Assembly (NCBI GenBank): GCA_934358235.1
Contig: CAKRKK010000159.1
Span: 1 to 5,697 of the forward strand
Direction of reading: 5' to 3'
DNA from: an uncultured Lachnospira sp.
GTDB taxonomy: Bacteria > Bacillota > Clostridia > Lachnospirales > Lachnospiraceae
Length of the DNA: 5,697 bases
Shown: positions 1 to 5,697 of the stretch, in pieces
Position numbering within the stretch: position 1 is the stretch's first letter
Layout of the letters: each line of letters begins with the position of its first letter
Notes under the pieces: model-generated
The model's input: the letters and a program-made list of their open reading frames with translations, nothing else
Told to the model about the DNA's origin: nothing
The model's database searches: none
Position numbers and translations under genes: made by a program

Positions 1-665
1 TATGTGAGGTTACTAAGGATGAGATTCCACAGGCAACAATTGCAGTTCTTTCTGGTCCTAGCCACGCAGAAGAGGTTGGACGCGGAATTCCTACTACCTG
101 TGTAATCGGAACAGCTAAGAAATCAGATGCACAGTATCTGCAGAATGTATTTATGAGCAATGTATTCCGCGTATATATAAGTCCTGATGTTCTTGGAATC
201 TGTATAGGCGGGGCTCTTAAAAATGTTATAGCTCTTGCTGCCGGAGTAGCCGATGGTTTAGGTTATGGCGATAATACAAAAGCAGCACTTATAACCAGAG
301 GTATTGCAGAAATATCACGACTTGGCTGCGCGATGGGTGCCGATATTAAAACCTTTGCAGGCTTATCTGGAATAGGTGACCTAATAGTTACTTGTGCAAG
401 CATGCACAGCCGTAACAGAAGAGCCGGCATTCTTATTGGTAAAGGTCATACCATGAAGGAAGCTATGGACGAGGTGCAGATGGTTGTTGAGGGTGTATAT
501 GCTGCTAAAGCAGCACTTGAGCTTGCCAGAAAGTACAAGGTTGAGATGCCAATAGTAGAACAGGTTAATCTTGTTTTATTTGAGGGCAAGTCACCGGCTG
601 AGGGTGTAAAGGATCTTATGCTCAGAGATAAAAAAATAGAAGCTGGCAATACTGACTGGGACTAG
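1..665 (+). CDS. gpsA: Glycerol-3-phosphate dehydrogenase [NAD(P)+], 5'-truncated by the window edge
   Basis: This enzyme reduces dihydroxyacetone phosphate to sn-glycerol 3-phosphate in the cytoplasm, supplying the backbone for phospholipids. The frame is open from the first complete codon at base 3 to the TAG at 663-665, giving 220 visible residues of an expected 330-345; the N-terminal Rossmann nucleotide-binding segment lies off the left edge. Visible landmarks, numbered in the fragment, are the family signature SGPSHAEEV (17-25), GGALKN (69-74) with the expected catalytic lysine at 73, the GYGDNTKAALITRG block (87-100), GIGDL (123-127) and HSRNRRAG (135-142). These match the C-terminal substrate and cofactor-binding domain of GpsA. 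The ATG at 153 is internal (Met51 of the fragment) and is not a start, since the signature lies upstream of it. No terminator follows, so transcription probably continues into the regulator gene 33 bases downstream. Confidence 0.97.
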   Translation, partial: CEVTKDEIPQATIAVLSGPSHAEEVGRGIPTTCVIGTAKKSDAQYLQNVFMSNVFRVYISPDVLGICIGGALKNVIALAAGVADGLGYGDNTKAALITRGIAEISRLGCAMGADIKTFAGLSGIGDLIVTCASMHSRNRRAGILIGKGHTMKEAMDEVQMVVEGVYAAKAALELARKYKVEMPIVEQVNLVLFEGKSPAEGVKDLMLRDKKIEAGNTDWD

Positions 666-688
666 TTTCTTAATCAGCAAACAGAAAT

Positions 689-696
689 GGAGAGGG
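689..696 (+). promoter_or_regulatory. Ribosome binding site that decides the start of the LuxR-type regulator
   Basis: GGAGAGGG lies just before the ATG at 699, with six bases between the GGAG core (689-692) and that ATG. The in-frame ATG at 687 sits in front of this purine run and has no Shine-Dalgarno-like sequence upstream (the preceding bases are TAATCAGCAAACAGAA). This favours 699 as the translation start. Confidence 0.7.
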
Positions 697-698
697 AT

Positions 699-3182
699 AT
701 GGCACATTTAAAGCATTCAAACAGAGCCTATATTTCCCAAAGGCTTAAAGAAGGCTTAAACGGACTTGAATATAAAAGATATAATTATATATGTGCTCCT
801 ACTGGATATGGCAAATCTTTTGTATGTTCTACTTTTTTTAAGAGCTATTCCGGAAGGAGTGTTTTGTGGATTGATGCTGATACAACTAAGGATGCTTTCT
901 GGTCAGGATTATGTGCCGCCTTAAAGTTAATTGACCCTACCTATTCCCATGAACTTTTATCAATAGGCTTTCCACACACGGATGAGGATGTAAGACGTAT
1001 ATCATATATTCTTGATATGTTTCCTTCAAAGGAGTCCGAATATCTTATCATTATTGATAATTTTGATAAGCTGCAGACAGATATATTATGCCAGATTTTC
1101 TCTGGCAACTGTATAAAAAGTTCTCTTGGAATAAGCTTCATTTTTCTGATAGAATCCTTAGTTAACCATAAAATCATTAACCTTATAACAAAAAGCAAGG
1201 CTGGTTTTATTGGTACGGAGCTTCTTTCCTTTAATGTTGATGATATTAAGGATTATTACAGGCTGAAGGAGCTTATTATAACGGATGAAGAAGCATTGGC
1301 TGTCTATAACAAAACCTATGGCTGGCCATATGCTGTTAAACTTTATGCTGACTACCACGACAAACCAGACAATTATATAAGTAATATGCTTGATTCATTC
1401 ATATATACCAATATATGGCTTGATAGTACAGATAACATGAAGAAATTTCTCCTTGATATGTCTGTTTTTGACTGGTTTACGCTTACCCAGTGCTCAATAC
1501 AGACAGGGATGAATGAAGCAGATTGCTATAACCAGCTTATGGGCTTAGGTCTTATCAGATATGATGAAGACAGGCAGCGTTATTCCTTTAATCCTGTATT
1601 AAAGCATTTTATAAAAAATACACTTAATAATGAGACCGTCTCTTCAATATATGATATTACTCTTTGTACTGCCAATACATATAAGTCCACCGGCAACTGT
1701 TATGAAGCTATAAGGCTTTATGCCAGAGCCGGCCATTATCAGGAAATATATGACTATGAGGTAACTCTTAAGCAGTTATACAGCCAGATTACGAAAGCAA
1801 ACAAGGATATATTTTTTGATATTGCTAACCATTATTGGAGCGTTGAAAAAAATGGATATTATGATTTTGCAATTATAATCTGTTTTATTATGTTTCTATA
1901 TAATGAACGCCAGACAGCCTCTAAGCTAATATCTGATATAAATAAGGATATAAGTAAAGATTCTGCTGTAGGTGAAAAAAAGCTTATTGACTATGAGGCT
2001 GCATTAACATATATCAGCGCGTTTCTTGAATATAATAATTTTGAGAGCATGAATGCATTATTTCTTGGAGCTGCAAAGCTTACCCAAAAGCCCTTAGAAC
2101 TGGTTGCCGGACAGTTTCCATTTATATTTGAATGTCCATCAGTTATGAGTTTATATCACTCAGGAGTTGGAGAGCTTGATTGTGAAACAGCTATGCTTGA
2201 AGCCTGTGCTCCTAATTATTACAGAATAACCAATGGACATGGTAAGGGCTTTGAGGCTCTTATGAAGGCTGAGGTATTATACAATCGTGGTGATATTGAG
2301 GGTGCACAAATATTATGTCATAAGGCTGTTTATATGGCAGATGGACGCAATCAGTACAGCATTTATATAGCAGCCACATTTTTAATGACATTGATAGCAG
2401 TATATAAGGGTGCTAATGATGAATTTAATGAACATATCAGGCATCTGACTAATATTACCGAAGGTGATGTGCAGGCTGACCGGCATATACAAAAAATAGC
2501 AGACATATGCAAATCATATATATATTCCAATCTTTCAAAGACAGAGTATATGTCTGACTGGCTTAAGTCTTACAGACAGCTTGAGCAGTCTGTAAACTTC
2601 CACACATTAGGGTTTGCAAATATAATTCTTGGCAAATATCTTATACTTACAGGAGATTATCATAAATTTCTAGGTATAAGCGGACAGCTTTTAGGATTGA
2701 ATCATATATATTCATACATAACTGCCAATATATATACATACATTTATCTTTCTATTGCAAATAATGAAACCGGTGAAAAAGAAAAGTCACAGGGATTTCT
2801 TCTTGAAGCTGTTAATCTTGCTTATCCGGATGGACTGTATATGCCATTTGTACATAACTATACATATATATGCAGTCTGCTTACACAGATATCAGAAACT
2901 GCGGACTCTGATATACTGTTATTTATAAAAAATGTACAACGGCTGGCAAAAACATATGAAAAGGGTGTAAAAGCCATTAATAAGGCTGGCCGGCTTCTTG
3001 CTGATTATGGGCTTACGGTCCGCGAAGCTGATGTTGCAAAGCTTGCTGCCAAACGTCTTACCAACAGAGAAATTGCAGAGCAGTTATTCATTGCAGAAAG
3101 TACAGTTAAGTCTAATATGAAGGTAATATTTAACAAGCTTCAGATTAATTCGAGAGCTGAGCTCAAGAATTTTTTTGATTAA
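699..3182 (+). CDS. Large ATP-binding LuxR-family transcriptional regulator (MalT/LAL type)
   Basis: This is a predicted signal-responsive transcription activator of the STAND NTPase class, about 827 residues (MalT is about 900). Numbered from the ATG at 699, residues 33-40 form a Walker A loop (APTGYGKS), followed by a MalT-like VLWIDAD strand and a Walker B strand ending in IIID (117-120). GWPYAV (208-213) is the conserved GWP element of these NTPase modules. A winged-helix-like segment follows at about 250-310, then a long helical, TPR-like region (about 320-750) beginning with the repeat-like stretch GNCYEAIRLYARAGHY, where MalT relatives bind their inducer or partners. The last 56 residues are a LuxR/GerE helix-turn-helix with LTVREADV, NREIAEQLF and STVKS. 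I see no membrane segment or receiver domain. The family is clear; ligand and target genes are not. The 33-base gap after gpsA and 32-base gap before rsmD suggest co-transcription. An alternative start at 687 would add four residues. Confidence 0.9.
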   Translation: MAHLKHSNRAYISQRLKEGLNGLEYKRYNYICAPTGYGKSFVCSTFFKSYSGRSVLWIDADTTKDAFWSGLCAALKLIDPTYSHELLSIGFPHTDEDVRRISYILDMFPSKESEYLIIIDNFDKLQTDILCQIFSGNCIKSSLGISFIFLIESLVNHKIINLITKSKAGFIGTELLSFNVDDIKDYYRLKELIITDEEALAVYNKTYGWPYAVKLYADYHDKPDNYISNMLDSFIYTNIWLDSTDNMKKFLLDMSVFDWFTLTQCSIQTGMNEADCYNQLMGLGLIRYDEDRQRYSFNPVLKHFIKNTLNNETVSSIYDITLCTANTYKSTGNCYEAIRLYARAGHYQEIYDYEVTLKQLYSQITKANKDIFFDIANHYWSVEKNGYYDFAIIICFIMFLYNERQTASKLISDINKDISKDSAVGEKKLIDYEAALTYISAFLEYNNFESMNALFLGAAKLTQKPLELVAGQFPFIFECPSVMSLYHSGVGELDCETAMLEACAPNYYRITNGHGKGFEALMKAEVLYNRGDIEGAQILCHKAVYMADGRNQYSIYIAATFLMTLIAVYKGANDEFNEHIRHLTNITEGDVQADRHIQKIADICKSYIYSNLSKTEYMSDWLKSYRQLEQSVNFHTLGFANIILGKYLILTGDYHKFLGISGQLLGLNHIYSYITANIYTYIYLSIANNETGEKEKSQGFLLEAVNLAYPDGLYMPFVHNYTYICSLLTQISETADSDILLFIKNVQRLAKTYEKGVKAINKAGRLLADYGLTVREADVAKLAAKRLTNREIAEQLFIAESTVKSNMKVIFNKLQINSRAELKNFFD

Positions 3183-3200
3183 TTATCATAATAAAAGATT

Positions 3201-3206
3201 GTGAGG
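3201..3206 (+). promoter_or_regulatory. Ribosome binding site of rsmD
   Basis: GTGAGG is eight bases upstream of the ATG at 3215, inside the 32-base gap after the regulator's stop codon. It supports 3215 as the start, which also gives the canonical RsmD N terminus MRVIAG. Confidence 0.65.
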
Positions 3207-3214
3207 TTTTATAT

Positions 3215-3778
3215 ATGCGTGTAATAGCAGGAACTGCCAGAAGTCTTCCTTTAAAAACTATTGAAGGAACTGACACCAGACCAACTCAGGACAGAATAAA
3301 AGAAACTTTATTTAATATTTTACAACAGGATATACCTGGCTGCCATTTTCTGGATTTATATTCAGGAAGTGGTGCGATAGGAATAGAAGCATTAAGCCGT
3401 GGTGCAGCAAAAGCTGTGCTTGTTGAAAATTCAAGGGCGGCAGCGCAGTGTATAAGAGATAACCTTAAGTTTACAAGGCTTGATAATAAAGCAGAGGTTA
3501 TGGAAATGGATGTTCTTTCTGCCATAAACAGACTTAAGGGAAAAGATGTATTTTCCATAGTCTACATGGATCCACCTTACTCAAAGGATTATGAAAAAGA
3601 GGTTCTTACAGCTCTTTATAATTCAGATATAATAGATGAGTATACTACAATTATAGTAGAGGAGAAGCTTGACAGTGATCTGGATTATGCTGATGCGTGC
3701 GGCTTTGATATAGTAAGAGTTAAGAAGTACAAGACTAATAAACATTTATTTTTACGATTGAAGGGAAGTGCTGATTAA
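3215..3778 (+). CDS. rsmD: 16S rRNA (guanine(966)-N(2))-methyltransferase RsmD
   Basis: RsmD is a S-adenosylmethionine-dependent enzyme that methylates N2 of G966 of 16S rRNA (E. coli numbering) during 30S subunit assembly. The 187-residue length is normal for the family. The N terminus [10 protein letters not shown] and the block [16 protein letters not shown] (21-36) are typical RsmD. The SAM-binding motif [19 protein letters not shown], is at 47-64, an acidic motif II residue is in VEN (70-72), and the catalytic N-methyltransferase motif IV DPPY is at 119-122. All key motifs appear intact. The stop codon overlaps the coaD start by one base (TAATG), so the two are almost certainly translated from one transcript. 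The rsmD-coaD pair is a very common arrangement in Firmicutes and other bacteria. recG, often upstream in Firmicutes, is absent here and the LuxR-type gene stands in that position. Confidence 0.96.
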   Translation: MRVIAGTARSLPLKTIEGTDTRPTQDRIKETLFNILQQDIPGCHFLDLYSGSGAIGIEALSRGAAKAVLVENSRAAAQCIRDNLKFTRLDNKAEVMEMDVLSAINRLKGKDVFSIVYMDPPYSKDYEKEVLTALYNSDIIDEYTTIIVEEKLDSDLDYADACGFDIVRVKKYKTNKHLFLRLKGSAD

Positions 3779-4269
3779 TGAAAAAAGCTATTTATCCTGG
3801 AAGTTTTGATCCAGTTACTCTTGGTCATCTGGATATCATTAGAAGATCGGCCGCGCTTGTTGATCACCTGATTGTCGGAGTTTTGAATAATAGCACAAAA
3901 ACACCATTGTTTTCAGTAGACGAACGTGTTAATATGTTAAAAGAAGTTACAAAGGATATTCCTAATGTGGAGATATTAAGCTTTAGTGGTCTTCTTGTGG
4001 ACTTTGCCAGAGAGCATAAGGTTCAGGCAATCATAAGAGGCTTACGTGCCGTAACCGATTTTGAGTATGAGCTTGCTATGTCCCAGACTAACAGAGTAGC
4101 AGCACCTGATATTGATACTATATTCCTTAACACAAGCCTTAAATATGCATATCTAAGCTCAAGCATCGTCAAGGAAATGGCTATGTACGGTGGTGATATA
4201 AGCAAGTTTGTGCCTGAATGTATTATTGACACGGTAAGAGAACGTTATAGTTCAAGCTATACTAAGTAG
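3778..4269 (+). CDS. coaD: Phosphopantetheine adenylyltransferase
   Basis: CoaD transfers the AMP moiety of ATP to 4'-phosphopantetheine, forming dephospho-CoA and pyrophosphate, the penultimate step of coenzyme A synthesis in the cytoplasm. The 163-residue length is typical. The nucleotidyltransferase signature is complete: [15 protein letters not shown] (6-20), including the TLGH form of the (H/T)xGH motif with its catalytic histidine. The lysine in [10 protein letters not shown] corresponds to the conserved active-site lysine of the E. coli enzyme. IRGLR and DFEYE follow in the middle, and the SSSIVKE motif, which binds ATP phosphates, is near residue 128-134. Translation starts at the ATG overlapping the rsmD stop by one base. 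A purine run AAGGGAAG (3761-3768) inside the end of rsmD could serve as its ribosome binding site, and translational coupling is likely. Nothing looks damaged. Confidence 0.97.
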   Translation: MKKAIYPGSFDPVTLGHLDIIRRSAALVDHLIVGVLNNSTKTPLFSVDERVNMLKEVTKDIPNVEILSFSGLLVDFAREHKVQAIIRGLRAVTDFEYELAMSQTNRVAAPDIDTIFLNTSLKYAYLSSSIVKEMAMYGGDISKFVPECIIDTVRERYSSSYTK

Positions 4270-4270
4270 A

Positions 4271-4295
4271 TTACACTTTGGGGATTTAATATAAT
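4271..4295 (+). promoter_or_regulatory. Possible weak promoter (-10 TATAAT) before the coiled-coil gene
   Basis: A perfect TATAAT is at 4290-4295 just after coaD. The best -35 candidates are poor: TAGATT at 4267-4272 gives 17-base spacing but only three matches to TTGACA, and TTACAC at 4271-4276 is too close. In DNA this AT-rich a chance hexamer is plausible. It could give the downstream gene its own transcript in addition to readthrough from coaD. Confidence 0.3.
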
Positions 4296-4333
4296 AGCAG
4301 CAGTAAACAGATACCTATATAAGTATAAGCTTC

Positions 4334-4356
4334 TGGTTTATTCTCTGCATAAATCA
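4334..4356 (+). other. Small imperfect hairpin in the leader of the coiled-coil gene
   Basis: TGGTTTAT (4334-4341) can pair with ATAAATCA (4349-4356) through eight base pairs, one of them G-U, around a seven-base loop. It lies nine bases upstream of the AGGGAG ribosome binding site at 4365-4370. There is no T-run after it, so it is not a terminator. The stem is AT-rich and may have no function. Confidence 0.25.
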
Positions 4357-4364
4357 AGGGAAAA

Positions 4365-4370
4365 AGGGAG
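4365..4370 (+). promoter_or_regulatory. Ribosome binding site of the coiled-coil gene
   Basis: AGGGAG ends nine bases before the ATG at 4380 and twelve before the adjacent in-frame ATG at 4383. The shorter spacing favours 4380, but the two starts differ by one methionine only. Confidence 0.6.
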
Positions 4371-4379
4371 AGAGCCACA

Positions 4380-5036
4380 ATGATGAGTAGAATCGAACAG
4401 ATAATAAGTGATATTGAAAGTTACATAGATAACTGTAAGTTCCAGCCTTTATCAAACAGTAAAATCATAGTCAATAAAGACCAGTTAGAGGATATGCTTA
4501 ATGAATTAAGATTAAAGACTCCTGAGGAAATCAAGAAATATCAGAAAATACTTAACAATAAGGATGCCATAATCGCAGATGCAAAAGAACAGGCTGAAAC
4601 GATTGTTAATGCTGCACAGATAAGAACAGAGGAACTGATTAACGAGCATGAAATCATGCAAAGAGCATATGCACAGGCCAATGCCCTCATTGAACAGGCA
4701 ACAGCACAGGCACAGCATATACTTGATAGCGCAACTGAGGATGCAAACAGCATTCGTCAGGGAGCTATGGATTATACTGATGATATGTTAGAAAAACTGC
4801 AATATATTATTGAAAAGTCAATACGTGATAATCGTGACAAATATAATTCTTTACTTGCAAGTCTTGAAAACCAGTTATCTATTGTAAATAATAACCGTAA
4901 TGAATTAAAAGCCCCAGTTCCAGAAGATGAAGAAGCCAAGGCTCAGTTACTTGAAGAAAAAGAGGGAAATAGTGATAACGAAGGACCTGAATTAGAGGAA
5001 TTACCTGAGGAAGAAGCTTCTGATATTCTTGAATAA
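4380..5036 (+). CDS. Soluble Ala/Glu-rich coiled-coil protein, ATP synthase b-like / DivIVA-SepIVA-like, function unproven
   Basis: The 218-residue product has a short N-terminal helical module with the pattern IxSDIESYIDNCK...PLSNSKIIVNKDQLEDMLNELR (about 7-44). A long Ala/Glu/Gln-rich helix follows (about 47-168), with regularly spaced alanines (DAKEQAETIVNAAQ, ANALIEQATAQAQHI, SATEDANSI) as expected for a coiled coil. The C-terminal tail (about 179-218) is strongly acidic and probably disordered. No signal peptide or membrane helix is visible, which argues against a true ATP synthase b subunit, the name homologues of this composition often receive automatically; no other atp genes are near. 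From memory, similar proteins sit beside coaD in many Clostridia, and mycobacterial SepIVA, a septation factor with a DivIVA-like domain, is encoded close to coaD. That makes a cytoplasmic scaffold role in division or envelope growth plausible, but this is inference. It is the last + strand gene before the terminator. Confidence 0.85.
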   Translation: MMSRIEQIISDIESYIDNCKFQPLSNSKIIVNKDQLEDMLNELRLKTPEEIKKYQKILNNKDAIIADAKEQAETIVNAAQIRTEELINEHEIMQRAYAQANALIEQATAQAQHILDSATEDANSIRQGAMDYTDDMLEKLQYIIEKSIRDNRDKYNSLLASLENQLSIVNNNRNELKAPVPEDEEAKAQLLEEKEGNSDNEGPELEELPEEEASDILE

Positions 5037-5082
5037 TATGAACTTTAATCTGTATACAGGTGTACAGGCATAATAATTATAC

Positions 5083-5140
5083 ATATGAAAGCATTGCTGT
5101 ATTTGTTTTTGATATACGGCAATGCTTTTATATATTTTTA
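5083..5140 (+). terminator. Strong rho-independent terminator closing the + strand genes, probably shared with the convergent gene
   Basis: The arms 5083-5102 and 5114-5133 pair over 20 positions with two G-U pairs and no mismatch, around an 11-base loop; the core AAAGCATTGC pairs with GCAATGCTTT. A T-rich run (TATATTTTTATAT, from 5129) follows on the + strand. It begins 46 bases after the coiled-coil gene's stop. The - strand gene ends at 5138, so the same hairpin lies directly after its stop codon too; on that strand the following sequence is AT-rich but lacks a clean T-run, so termination there may be weaker. Confidence 0.88.
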
Positions 5141-5697
5141 TATAATTAATGTGATTATAATAGTAACCATTGCTGTTACTATTGAAAGCTTTAATTTCTG
5201 TTTTATATATTGTCTAATATCAAAGGTACAACAGTTATCCTTTAATATTCCTGATGTCTGCATAATAGTTGATATGCCACCAAAGGCATTTACAACAAGA
5301 ATAATAATAAGCTTTAGTTGAGCGGTTATATTTGCAGCCGCTATCATATACAAGCCATTTGTTATTTCAAGCAGGCCACTTATTAACAGCTTTATTATAC
5401 TGCAGCCTCCAAATATATACTCAATATATGCACACATACAGGAAAAACATATAATGTAAGCACCTAATTTTAGTATAGCTGAAACAGCATTATTTATAGA
5501 ACTGTTGAGTATATTGGCAAAGCTTATATTATCAGCTTCGTTATATTTGTATTTTATCTGTCTGGTCTGTCTTTTGATATGTCTTTTGATATGTATTCCA
5601 TCATACCCTTTGATACAATATTTATATATGTATTCATAACCTATAAGTAAAACCACCGGCGTATATACACAAAGCAGCAATGCAGGTAATGTAATAT
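5138..5697 (-). CDS. ylbJ: YlbJ-like integral membrane protein (nucleoside-recognition/gate family), C-terminal part
   Basis: The frame is open from the right edge to the stop at 5138-5140, giving 185 residues; YlbJ proteins are near 400, so the N-terminal half is outside the window. A TTG at 5678-5680 is not a convincing start because the frame continues upstream as ITLPAL. Visible parts, numbered in the fragment, are a hydrophobic segment (about 1-24), a basic cytoplasmic-type loop (about 28-50, many Lys/Arg), further membrane segments at about 72-96, 100-122 and 125-142, and a C-terminal hydrophobic helix (170-185). The motifs LLEITNG (108-114) and FGGIS followed by Q (138-146) match what I remember of YlbJ. 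In B. subtilis YlbJ is needed for spore formation and is expressed in the mother cell, and a location near coaD is known there too. The gene converges on the + strand genes. Identification rests on motif memory; other gate-domain membrane proteins remain possible. Confidence 0.72.
   Translation of the reverse strand, partial: ITLPALLLCVYTPVVLLIGYEYIYKYCIKGYDGIHIKRHIKRQTRQIKYKYNEADNISFANILNSSINNAVSAILKLGAYIICFSCMCAYIEYIFGGCSIIKLLISGLLEITNGLYMIAAANITAQLKLIIILVVNAFGGISTIMQTSGILKDNCCTFDIRQYIKQKLKLSIVTAMVTIIITLII
5568..5591 (-). repeat. Two perfect tandem copies of a 12-base unit inside the ylbJ-like gene
   Basis: TGTCTTTTGATA occurs twice head to tail (5568-5579 and 5580-5591 on the + strand). 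On the coding strand it gives the repeated tetrapeptide HIKR-HIKR in the basic loop between two membrane segments. The unit length keeps the reading frame, and a slipped-strand duplication in a tolerant loop is the simplest explanation. Confidence 0.8.

Noticed and set aside
153..665. ATG at 153 as the start of a short 170-residue gpsA
   Set aside because: The same frame is open to the left edge and encodes the GpsA signature SGPSHAEEV upstream of this ATG, so the methionine is internal.
941..1358. Short - strand frames inside the regulator gene
   Set aside because: They are antisense shadows with no recognisable domain or ribosome binding site, and the + strand frame has clear family motifs throughout.
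3183..3214. Possible promoter before rsmD (CATAAT at 3187-3192)
   Set aside because: No -35-like hexamer lies at suitable spacing, and the gap is only 32 bases in AT-rich DNA.
4512..4753. - strand frames rich in Cys, Ser and Ala opposite the coiled-coil gene
   Set aside because: Their composition is what results from reading the Ala/Gln/Glu codons of the coiled coil backwards; two overlapping frames show the same bias.
4380..5036. True F-type ATP synthase subunit b
   Set aside because: There is no N-terminal membrane helix and no neighbouring ATP synthase gene; similarity is compositional.
5051..5066. Palindromes TGTATACA and TGTACA as a possible operator
   Set aside because: They are short, AT-rich and lie downstream of a stop codon ahead of a terminator, so there is nothing for an operator to control.
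5085..5321. A 78-residue + strand reading frame after the coiled-coil gene
   Set aside because: It begins inside the terminator stem, has no ribosome binding site, and is antisense to the better supported membrane protein gene.
5138..5680. TTG at 5678-5680 as the start of a complete 180-residue membrane protein
   Set aside because: The frame continues upstream to the window edge with plausible membrane-protein residues, and the fragment matches only the C-terminal part of YlbJ.

Overview
The window reads as chromosomal core DNA of a low-GC Gram-positive bacterium, most likely a Clostridia member and plausibly Lachnospiraceae. The reasons are AT-rich codon use with many ATA and AGA codons, GGAG/AGGG-type ribosome binding sites, and the neighbourhood rsmD - coaD - Ala/Glu-rich coiled-coil protein - ylbJ-like membrane protein. 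The family-level placement is an inference from content and gene order.

Layout. Five genes lie on the + strand. The window opens inside gpsA (glycerol-3-phosphate dehydrogenase, C-terminal two thirds). After 33 bases comes a large MalT/LAL-type LuxR-family regulator of about 827 residues, then 32 bases later rsmD (16S rRNA m2G966 methyltransferase). rsmD shares one base with coaD (phosphopantetheine adenylyltransferase). A 110-base gap with a possible weak promoter leads to a 218-residue coiled-coil protein with an acidic tail. A strong hairpin plus T-rich run (5083-5140) ends the + strand group. On the - strand, converging on that terminator, is the C-terminal part of a membrane protein that looks like YlbJ (sporulation integral membrane protein, nucleoside-recognition/gate family); its N-terminal part lies beyond the right edge.

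How the genes relate. gpsA feeds phospholipid synthesis, rsmD modifies the ribosome and coaD makes dephospho-CoA, so these are housekeeping functions that share direction and close spacing rather than one pathway. The coiled-coil protein resembles the soluble 'ATP synthase b-like/DivIVA-like' proteins often found beside coaD and may act in division or envelope growth. The LuxR regulator is the least expected member: no transport, sugar or enzyme gene beside it hints at its ligand or targets. No rRNA, tRNA, CRISPR array, insertion sequence or phage gene was seen, and I found no clear evidence of a wholly new system. The best leads are the orphan regulator and the coiled-coil protein.
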